DNA of 64,000 nucleotides, from the NCBI GenBank assembly GCA_040901795.1, contig JBBDYH010000126.1:1-64000 (forward strand), given 5' to 3'. Both the position numbers and the translations under genes were made by a program. The notes under the pieces are model-generated. The model made no database searches. It saw only the letters and a program-made list of their open reading frames with translations, and was not told the DNA's origin. Source of the DNA: JBBDYH01 sp040901795 (GTDB lineage Bacteria > Planctomycetota > Planctomycetia > Pirellulales > JALHPA01). Below are positions 58,035 to 64,000 of this stretch, in pieces; the stretch's first letter is position 1; each line of letters opens with the position of its first letter.

Positions 58035-59013
58035 CCGCGTTGCCAAACCGATCGCCTTCGCGGACCGCGTGGCCGCGGAGGAATTCGCCGATCGACATGG
58101 CGCGCTTGCCGGCGGGCTGGACGATCTGGGGCAGGATCGCCCCCTGTCCGGAAACGATCATCAGCGCCTCTTTGTCCACGGAGATCACCGTGCCGGGGGG
58201 CGGCCGACGCTCGCCGGCCAGTGTCACTTTGACAACCTCTTCCGTGACCGCGGCAACGTCCTCCAGGATCAACCGCAACGGTTCACCTTCGGAGCGGCGC
58301 CAAAACGAATACGTCTTCGGCCAGGGCTGAAATGCGCGGACCTGGTTGCGTATTTCCCGCGCGGGGCGCGACCAGTCGATTAGCCCATCGGTCTTCTTGA
58401 GGCGGGGCGCTTTGGTTGCCAGTTTGGGGTCTTGCGGGATGACTGCGGCCGCGTGACCGCTGTCCAGAAGGTTGATGGCTTCCAGCACTGCACGAGCCCC
58501 CAAGTCCGCCAGCCGCGGCTCCAGGTCCATTGCCGTCTCGTTGGGTTCGATGGGTGTGCTCCTCTGTACGAGGCAAGGGCCGGCGTCGAGTCGGGGTGTC
58601 ATATGGATTACCGTCACACCGGTCTCGGTTTCGCCGTGATAGATGGCCCATTGAATCGGGGCGGCGCCGCGGTATTTAGGCAACAGCGACCCGTGGAGGT
58701 TGATCCCGCCGAGCCGCGCCAGCGCAAGCGTTTCGCGCGAGAGGATCTGACCGTAGTCGCAGACAATCAACAAGTCGGCGGCCAACTGCGTCAATTCGGC
58801 CTGAGCTTCGGGCGAATTGATGTCCTCGGGCTCTAAGATCGGCAGGCCCAGATCAACGGCCATGGCGCGCATCAGGTGCGCCGCCGGCTGCTGCTTGTCC
58901 CGCGTGTGGGCCTCACGCTGGGGCCGCGTAAAGAGCGCCACGACTTGATAGCGATCCGGCGGGCCGAGGAGTGCGCGAAACGTCGGCACGGCAAACGGGC
59001 CGGTGGCCAGCAT
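58006..59013 (-). CDS. fmt: Methionyl-tRNA formyltransferase
   Basis: A 335-residue enzyme from the ATG at 59013 (MLATGPFAVPTFRALLGPPD) that formylates initiator Met-tRNA using 10-formyl-THF. Catalytic motifs are NLHGSLLPKYRGAAPIQWAI (with Asn, His), GVTVIHMTPRLDAGP and the linker FVFRPWPKTYSF-type C-terminal domain. The C-terminal SPARGDIL and stop are encoded by composite repeat copy 3, so the natural end was replaced. It is followed on the same strand by nothing and preceded by def, with only a repeat-filled 108-base gap: a def-fmt operon. Confidence 0.92.
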   Translation of the reverse strand: MLATGPFAVPTFRALLGPPDRYQVVALFTRPQREAHTRDKQQPAAHLMRAMAVDLGLPILEPEDINSPEAQAELTQLAADLLIVCDYGQILSRETLALARLGGINLHGSLLPKYRGAAPIQWAIYHGETETGVTVIHMTPRLDAGPCLVQRSTPIEPNETAMDLEPRLADLGARAVLEAINLLDSGHAAAVIPQDPKLATKAPRLKKTDGLIDWSRPAREIRNQVRAFQPWPKTYSFWRRSEGEPLRLILEDVAAVTEEVVKVTLAGERRPPPGTVISVDKEALMIVSGQGAILPQIVQPAGKRAMSIGEFLRGHAVREGDRFGNAESPARGDIL

Positions 59014-59026
59014 GATTAATCGCAAG

Positions 59027-59120
59027 GGCGAATGGGGAGTAGCGAATGTGAAATGGGGAATGGGCGCGGCAGATTCCGGCCACTCATCATTCCGCATTCC
59101 CCATTCCGCATTCCCCATTG
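59027..59120. repeat. GGGAATG/CATTCCC spacer repeats
   Basis: GGGCGAATGGGGAGTAGCGA and GTGAAATGGGGAATGGG on the left face CATTCCGCATTCCCCATTCC on the right. A slippage-type inverted spacer between def and fmt; related runs occur at 11610-11643 and 20880-20997. Confidence 0.6.
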
Positions 59121-59121
59121 A

Positions 59122-59706
59122 TCAGGTCCTCTGCCCCTCTAACGTCGCAAGCCGAATAGCGATTAACTCGTCGCTGGGAATCTCTCCCCGCTCGCGCTGC
59201 CCCGCGAAGGCAATCTCGAACTCATCGAGAATCGGCCGGGCGTTGAGCGCGCCCGTCGTGTTCAGCCGGTCGATGAACAGCCGGCCGTCAAGGTGGTCCG
59301 TTTCGTGCTGGACCACGCGCGCGAAGAGATCATCGAGCTCTAAGTGGATCGGTTTCCCCTCGAGCGAAAAGGCGTCGAGCACGACTTCGGCGGGCCGCTT
59401 CACGTAACCGTACATGCCGGGCAGGCTGAGGCAGCCCTCCTCGGCTTCGGCCAGCCCCTTGCGGCGGCTGAGCACTGGATTGACGAAGACAATTTCTTCG
59501 CCCTTCGCGGGATCGCCTTCCAGGTTCACCACAAACAAGCGATACGGCAGATCGACCTGGTTCGCCGCCAGACCCACGCCGCGGTGCTTGTACATCAGCT
59601 CGAACATCTGACGGACAAAGCCACGCAGCTCGGCGTCGATCTTCTTCAGCGGCCGAGAAACATGCCGCAGCGTAGGATGGGGATACTGGATGAGTTGCAG
59701 GGGCAT
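59122..59706 (-). CDS. def: Peptide deformylase
   Basis: A 194-residue metalloenzyme from the ATG at 59706 (MPLQLIQYPHPTLRHVSRPL) that removes the formyl group from nascent proteins. All three class I motifs are present: GVGLAANQV, EEGCLSLPG and QHETDHLDG (HExxH). Full length. It is upstream of fmt, giving the common def-fmt pair. An upstream extension of the frame is not supported. Confidence 0.96.
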   Translation of the reverse strand: MPLQLIQYPHPTLRHVSRPLKKIDAELRGFVRQMFELMYKHRGVGLAANQVDLPYRLFVVNLEGDPAKGEEIVFVNPVLSRRKGLAEAEEGCLSLPGMYGYVKRPAEVVLDAFSLEGKPIHLELDDLFARVVQHETDHLDGRLFIDRLNTTGALNARPILDEFEIAFAGQRERGEIPSDELIAIRLATLEGQRT

Positions 59707-59790
59707 TGCCGGAATCGGTTCGTGCGGGCGGGAAACGTTGTATTCTACAGCAGTAGGGTGTCGAGCATAGTCGCCGCACAGGGCCCTCTC

Positions 59791-59856
59791 GTAGCGGAAT
59801 TCGCCAGAATTCCGGCGGCACTTTCGATTCGCCCGAAGTCTGGCGACTTCGGCTAC
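59791..59856. repeat. GTAGCGGAATTCGCCAGAATTCC-type inverted repeat
   Basis: The left half GTAGCGGAATTCGCCAGAAT then TCC and the right half GAAGTCTGGCGACTTCGGCT then AC are each palindromic and mutually inverted. They lie in the divergent gap upstream of def. Confidence 0.65.
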
Positions 59857-59967
59857 GCCACACACAAGCCACTCGCCAGGCCTGCAAAATCGACATCACG
59901 GTTATGGGCCGCACTTTCGGCAGAGACCGCCAGTGCGGACTTCCGCAGCGGCGGGGAACCGCCCCCG

Positions 59968-61308
59968 ATGGTTCTGCGGCAAAGCCTACAGTTGTTTGTG
60001 ATCTTCTATGTCATGGGCACCGCGCTGTTGTACATCGCGGTCGGGTATTATCTCGGCCGGCGGTTGATGTATGCGCCGCTGCCTCAGGCCATGTTCGTCG
60101 ATGCGGCCGACATGCCGACCCAGACCGAGCAGCTCGAGGCGGTGGTCGAAGCCCTCGATGAACCGCTGTTGCCGCTGCTTGAAACGGCCGCCGAACCAAA
60201 AGAAGCGGCGTTCGCCCCGATGCAGGATTTGCCGCCGCAATGGCTGGCGGTGTTGTCCGATCCGAACGAGTGCAAGAGCTTTGTCGAGGCCTCGGTGCAG
60301 GTGTTGCGGCTGGACGTGGGAAAGTATCGCGACCGGCTGGTGACGATCGACGGCGAGGTCCGTCAATGCGTTCGTACGCCGAACGCTGAGAAACTGCAAG
60401 CCGCGGTCGATCAGCTCCGCGAAGTCAACTCGGAGTGGATGGATCGTCAGGCGGAAGCGGCCACTTATCTGCTCGAGCGGCGCAATGCTCTGGGCGACAT
60501 GACCGTTGTCCAGGACCGGCTGGACGAAGTGCTGCAAACGCAGGCGATGCAGATCGAGTCGACGTGCGCCAACATTGAGATGTTCGACTTCAAGGCCAGT
60601 CCGATGATCGGGGCGCGGCGCCTGGTCATCGAGATGCGCAAGTTGGTGGACCTGGCGCATACGTTGCGCGACTGCATGCAAGAACTGCTGCTATCGATCA
60701 TGGCCCGCGAAGGAAGGCTCGATAGCACCGACAAGTCGCTGCAGACGGATCCCTTGACCGGCCTGAAGAATCGCACGGGGATCGAGGCCTATATCCGCAA
60801 GTGGTGGCGCGACGACGGCCGCCGCGTCCGCCAGGTCAGCGTGGCGATGTTCGATCTGGACCGCTTCACGGCGATCACCGAGCGGTGGGGCGCACGTGTC
60901 ACCGACCAGTTGTTAGCTGCTACTGCGAGAGTCGTGGATGACATGCTTCGCAAGTACAGCGGTTTGGATTGGTGCGGCCGCTTTGCCGGTCAGCGATTCT
61001 TTATCTTCTGGGCCGACACGGGCCCGCACGGCGCCACCAGCGTCGTCGAGCGCATTCGCCAGACAATCGCCCAGACTAGCTTCGAGCTGCCGCAAGGCTC
61101 GATCTCCGCCACCTTCAGCGCGGCAGTGACCGAAGTCTTGCCGGACGACACGAGCAAGAGCCTCTTCAAGCGGCTGAACTGGACACTCCGCGAGGCTAAG
61201 CAGGCAGGCCGCAATTGCACGTTCCTCTTCAACGGCACTGCTCCGGCGCGCGTCGAGCCGCCAGAGTTCGATGTCCGCGGCAAAATGGCACGACTGGATG
61301 TCGAATGA
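59968..61308 (+). CDS. Membrane protein with degenerate GGDEF domain
   Basis: A 446-residue protein from the ATG at 59968, with one N-terminal helix (LQLFVIFYVMGTALLYIAVG). A helical sensor-like region precedes a diguanylate-cyclase-type domain from ~residue 260 (DPLTGLKNRTGIEAYIRKWW, VSVAMFDLDRFTAITERWG). The GGDEF signature is AGQRFF near residue 340, so cyclase activity is improbable. Likely a c-di-GMP or protein sensor, or a pseudo-enzyme. It is divergent from def. Confidence 0.85.
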   Translation: MVLRQSLQLFVIFYVMGTALLYIAVGYYLGRRLMYAPLPQAMFVDAADMPTQTEQLEAVVEALDEPLLPLLETAAEPKEAAFAPMQDLPPQWLAVLSDPNECKSFVEASVQVLRLDVGKYRDRLVTIDGEVRQCVRTPNAEKLQAAVDQLREVNSEWMDRQAEAATYLLERRNALGDMTVVQDRLDEVLQTQAMQIESTCANIEMFDFKASPMIGARRLVIEMRKLVDLAHTLRDCMQELLLSIMAREGRLDSTDKSLQTDPLTGLKNRTGIEAYIRKWWRDDGRRVRQVSVAMFDLDRFTAITERWGARVTDQLLAATARVVDDMLRKYSGLDWCGRFAGQRFFIFWADTGPHGATSVVERIRQTIAQTSFELPQGSISATFSAAVTEVLPDDTSKSLFKRLNWTLREAKQAGRNCTFLFNGTAPARVEPPEFDVRGKMARLDVE

Positions 61309-61322
61309 CGATAAGCCGAAGC

Positions 61323-63002
61323 CTACTGTTTACGCCGGATGACGTGTACCGTCACCGCGCGCACTTCTTGCACAAACGTGATGCCGAACTCCTTAGCGTA
61401 CCACTGGCGGGCCATTTCGAGCGATTCTTCGCCAGCGAACCACGGGACATCCGTCGCCACATAGTATGGCGGTAGGATCTTTTCATCGTATTCGCGGCCG
61501 GTACCGTGCTGGCTCTCGTCGTAAGCCGGAGGCATCGACAGCCCAGTCTTGTCGACGATCCATGGCTTGTCCGCATCGAGATCGCCCATCAGTTCGTCAA
61601 AGCTCGAAAAGAGTTCCTGCAGTGTAACAGGGCGGCCGAGAGCCATGCCGATTCCCGGTTTCACGTAGCCCTTCTTCTCCACGCCCCCCTGGACCACATA
61701 AGGCACGGGCGGCTTCACTTCCCGCCATGGCTTGAGCTTGCGGCCGTCGTGTTTGGCGATCCAGATGGTTCGGTTCTCGATCTGGTCCACAAACTCGAAG
61801 CCGAATTGATTGAGCGCGTATTGGACCCACTTTTGCCACGGCAGATCGCCCTCATGGACCAGATCTGCTCGCGGCAGTTCGATGTTGCGAAACGCTTCCG
61901 GCAACCGCCACGTACCCTGTCGCCGCTCCCCGTCTTTCGTCGCCGCGTGCTGCTGAACGAAGCCGCCGAGCGTCATCGGTTCGTATTGGTCACGATCCAA
62001 CGGCCGCACCCAATGCTTGCCGTCCGCGGTCATCATCGACCATTGATTGGAGAACGTCCGGCCATCTTCACGTGGCAGTATCGCAATCCGTCCCTCGATC
62101 GGCTTGACTTGCAGCCGATCGCCGATTTCGGCCACGTGCTGCCGCCACTGCTCGTTGCCTTTCCCGCCGCCGCTGTATCGCACGTATTTGGTGTCCGGCG
62201 GCGCATAGCGCGCAATCGCGGCCGGCACTGGCTCATCCACCGTGAACGTGAGTTCCATGACTAGCTCGCCGGTGTCCTTGGTGCGTCGCGATATCCGCAC
62301 CGGCAGGCTCGCCTTCTCGTCAATCCAGATCTCGTCGATGCGGTTGCCTTCGATGTGCCGGATACCCCGCACCCAGCGGTCATTCTCCAAACGGCGGCCC
62401 AGCTCTTCCTTCGTCAGCGACGGACGCTGCAGGGCGGTTAGGTATGCGGCGAACCGGCCGAACTCGGACAGTTTATCGTTGCCATCGGACGAGCCATCAA
62501 AGACGTACGTCAAATCGGTATCCGCTTGGTACTCCTTGTAGTCGCCACCCTGGCGTACCACGGTCACCGGACCTGCGCGTTCGTAACCGCGCGGCACACC
62601 CTCCGCGTCGGTCCAATACCAGATATCCAAGCGGTGCTTCTGGTCTGGGTCGCGCACGTCTGTCTGTTGCAACGGGTTTTCCAGCGGCCACTTTCGAACA
62701 ATGTCCCTCGTCCACCCAGTGGCATGAATCGTGTTGGCCTCTGCCAAGGCGATGATCATTCGGGCGTAGAGCGTGGTCGGGCGCGACAGCCACCAGACGC
62801 CGAGGCACACCGCCATACTGGCGGCCAGCGCGGCTACGGCTGGCAAACGCCACCGTCGATGTGCGGATGGCGCCGGCTGCGTCTCGACTTTGCCTTCGCG
62901 TTGAGTGACTTTTGCCATTACGCGCTCGGTCAGGCCGGGCGAGTCGCCAAGTTCCCGACCGAGCCGTTCCAACTGTTGTTGCAGCGAATGGTTCGCGTTC
63001 AT
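61323..63002 (-). CDS. Membrane protein coupled to ECF sigma factor, probable anti-sigma
   Basis: A 559-residue protein from the ATG at 63002, with AGGAAG ahead. The N-terminal ~60 residues are cytoplasmic and helical (LQQQLERLGRELGDSPGLTE), as expected of an anti-sigma domain. One helix (LPAVAALAASMAVCLGVWWL) and a large external beta-rich domain follow (IHATGWTRDIVRKWPLENPL, YVFDGSSDGNDKLSEFGRFA). The classical zinc anti-sigma motif is not seen. It overlaps the sigma gene by four bases (ATGA), so the two are translated together. Confidence 0.75.
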   Translation of the reverse strand: MNANHSLQQQLERLGRELGDSPGLTERVMAKVTQREGKVETQPAPSAHRRWRLPAVAALAASMAVCLGVWWLSRPTTLYARMIIALAEANTIHATGWTRDIVRKWPLENPLQQTDVRDPDQKHRLDIWYWTDAEGVPRGYERAGPVTVVRQGGDYKEYQADTDLTYVFDGSSDGNDKLSEFGRFAAYLTALQRPSLTKEELGRRLENDRWVRGIRHIEGNRIDEIWIDEKASLPVRISRRTKDTGELVMELTFTVDEPVPAAIARYAPPDTKYVRYSGGGKGNEQWRQHVAEIGDRLQVKPIEGRIAILPREDGRTFSNQWSMMTADGKHWVRPLDRDQYEPMTLGGFVQQHAATKDGERRQGTWRLPEAFRNIELPRADLVHEGDLPWQKWVQYALNQFGFEFVDQIENRTIWIAKHDGRKLKPWREVKPPVPYVVQGGVEKKGYVKPGIGMALGRPVTLQELFSSFDELMGDLDADKPWIVDKTGLSMPPAYDESQHGTGREYDEKILPPYYVATDVPWFAGEESLEMARQWYAKEFGITFVQEVRAVTVHVIRRKQ

Positions 63003-63547
63003 CGTCTCACTTCCTGTTTCAACCACTGTTCGAGGCGCCGGTGAGCCCGCGAGAGCTGTTTCGTCACGGTGCCCACAGGTCGACCGGTAATGTTCGCCAC
63101 ATCTTGCACCGAGTGGCCGTCGAAATACCTTAGGCCAATGAGGATTCGTTCGTGATCAGGCAATCGCTCCACAAGTTCCAGAATCTGCTGCGATGCGTCG
63201 GTCAACTTGCCATTAGTTCCCGGCTGGGCCACGTCAAGATCGGCGAGGGACGTTTGGGGGACGATGCGGCGCCTCGCGCGGGCCGTTTGATGGCGGGCAA
63301 TCGCCAGCAGCCAAGGACCGAACTTGGCGGATTGATGCAACGAAGCAAGCGACTCGTACGCCGCCAGAAAGGATTCTTGCGCAATATCCTCGGCCACATG
63401 CCGGTCGCGAACCACGTTCCGCACAGCCGCGCGCACCAGCCGCTCATAACGCCGCACCAACAGCGCGTAGGCGTCCCGATCGCCGTGCTGAACTCGTTCG
63501 ACTAGCTCGGCGTCGCTCTGCAATCTGCCGGAATCTTCGGTCCTCAT
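62999..63547 (-). CDS. ECF-type RNA polymerase sigma factor
   Basis: A 182-residue sigma factor from the ATG at 63547 with region 2 (AYALLVRRYERLVRAAVRNV, RHVAEDIAQESFLAAYESLA) and region 4 (LPDHERILIGLRYFDGHSVQ, DVANITGRPVGTVTKQLSRA). Region 3 is absent, as in ECF factors. Its stop overlaps the start of the downstream membrane protein, and its start overlaps the stop of the upstream protease gene (ATGA at both ends). It probably directs transcription of envelope or surface genes and is kept in check by the downstream membrane protein. Confidence 0.9.
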   Translation of the reverse strand: MRTEDSGRLQSDAELVERVQHGDRDAYALLVRRYERLVRAAVRNVVRDRHVAEDIAQESFLAAYESLASLHQSAKFGPWLLAIARHQTARARRRIVPQTSLADLDVAQPGTNGKLTDASQQILELVERLPDHERILIGLRYFDGHSVQDVANITGRPVGTVTKQLSRAHRRLEQWLKQEVRR

Positions 63548-63999
63548 CGACAAACTGGCCCATCCCGAGATATAGATTCCTCAGTCGGACGGCTCTCGGC
63601 GCTTGGCGTGTCAATCGCGCCGTCAATCCAACTGTTTAGCGCGGAAATGCGCATGCCCGCCCCAATCGTGCCATACGCATCCGTATTGTTCTCCGTATCG
63701 TAGGGATTCCCATCGGGCGGAACCCAGCCCGATGTCACTGCCACTAGCTTCCACGCACCGCCATCGGAGTCGTCTTGGATAAACCATCCTCCTCCACTGT
63801 CGCCCCGTGAGAAGCCGATTTCAAACTCGAGCGGCTTTGAATCCCCCAGCCGGCTTGATTCAGAGTCGACCGGAGAATCGAAGTCAGCGAGCAGCACGCG
63901 GTCCGAGACAGCCAGATCTCCAAACACTCCTCCCACGGCATCGATGCGGTTATTTCCGCCGCGGCGCTCCTGGACGAACGGCTGGTCAATTCCCGCCAT
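63544..63999 (-). CDS. Trypsin-like serine protease, 5' end cut by window edge
   Basis: The C-terminal 151 residues of a chymotrypsin-fold protease; the window ends one base past an in-frame ATG, so the true start, with His and Asp of the triad, lies outside. The Ser box is GFSRGDSGGGWFIQDDSDGG (catalytic Ser in GDSGG), followed by WKLVAVTSGWVPPDG. It ends ISRDGPVCR, and its TGA overlaps the ATG of the ECF sigma gene by four bases, so protease, sigma and anti-sigma form one coupled operon. Confidence 0.7.
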   Translation of the reverse strand: MAGIDQPFVQERRGGNNRIDAVGGVFGDLAVSDRVLLADFDSPVDSESSRLGDSKPLEFEIGFSRGDSGGGWFIQDDSDGGAWKLVAVTSGWVPPDGNPYDTENNTDAYGTIGAGMRISALNSWIDGAIDTPSAESRPTEESISRDGPVCR

Positions 64000-64000
64000 G

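Noticed and set aside
1..64000. CRISPR arrays, rRNA and tRNA genes
   Set aside because: Repeats found are palindromic intergenic elements without regular spacers, and no tRNA T-loop and anticodon arrangement or rRNA core was recognised. A covariance search was not possible.

Overview
The window looks like a chromosomal segment of a GC-rich planctomycete, probably a Pirellulales-type lineage. The evidence is a secreted subtilisin-like protein with the planctomycete LEPR-XLL N-terminal motif and a C-terminal dockerin, two PEP-CTERM anchored proteins, a DUF1080 protein, a thioredoxin-trypsin fusion, short genes scattered on both strands, and many short palindromic intergenic repeats. No rRNA, tRNA, CRISPR array or prophage was recognised. 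All assignments come from reading motifs; no database was searched.

Layout. 0.2-10.2 kb holds sugar and polysaccharide metabolism: two TIM-barrel sugar isomerase/epimerases, a Gfo/Idh/MocA oxidoreductase, a phosphomannose-isomerase-like cupin and a PL10-type pectate lyase. A HicAB module, a REP-flanked RAYT transposase and a Uma2 endonuclease-fold protein lie among them. 10.2-17.7 kb is mixed housekeeping: GT2, HisI, a rhodanese fusion, an M50 protease, an HDOD protein with a degenerate GGDEF domain, an HpaI-type aldolase and a histidine phosphatase. 17.7-28.0 kb on the minus strand is the most interesting part. It holds PspA/IM30, a two-domain AAA+ ATPase, a small Met-rich protein, a membrane-anchored NMT1/SsuA-type binding protein fused to an OmpA peptidoglycan-binding domain, an ABC permease, an ABC ATPase and a membrane coiled-coil protein, followed by a thioredoxin-trypsin protein. 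I read it as an envelope-maintenance machine whose substrate is unknown.

28.4-35.6 kb carries RpiB and a complete 2-oxoglutarate dehydrogenase set (E1, E2, E3). 35.9-45.4 kb carries small membrane proteins, a probable methanethiol S-methyltransferase (MddA), a DUF1080 protein, a HigBA module, a DUF962 protein and two large secreted proteins, one with a YiiX-like papain fold. 46-52 kb has GlnE, a PIN-domain toxin-antitoxin pair and MiaB. 52.7-57.6 kb has the subtilisin-like/dockerin protein, a PEP-CTERM protein and a phage/plasmid-like protein. 58-64 kb has fmt-def, a membrane protein with a degenerate GGDEF domain, and a translationally coupled set: trypsin-like protease (cut by the window edge), ECF sigma factor, and a membrane protein that is probably the anti-sigma factor.

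Repeats are a second theme. At least six families sit between genes: a composite ~90 bp element (three copies), a GTTCCCAGGC palindrome element (three), a TGTAGGGAACG MITE-like element (two), a TTTGGAGTGC element, TGAACCC heptads placed just upstream of minus-strand start codons, and REP palindromes around the RAYT gene. In three genes a repeat supplies the last codons and the stop. Two long noncoding intervals (45.4-46.1 and 51.9-52.7 kb) each carry a near-consensus extended -10 sigma-70 promoter (TTGACA, 18 bp, TGn-TATACA) with a related spacer and no obvious gene downstream.
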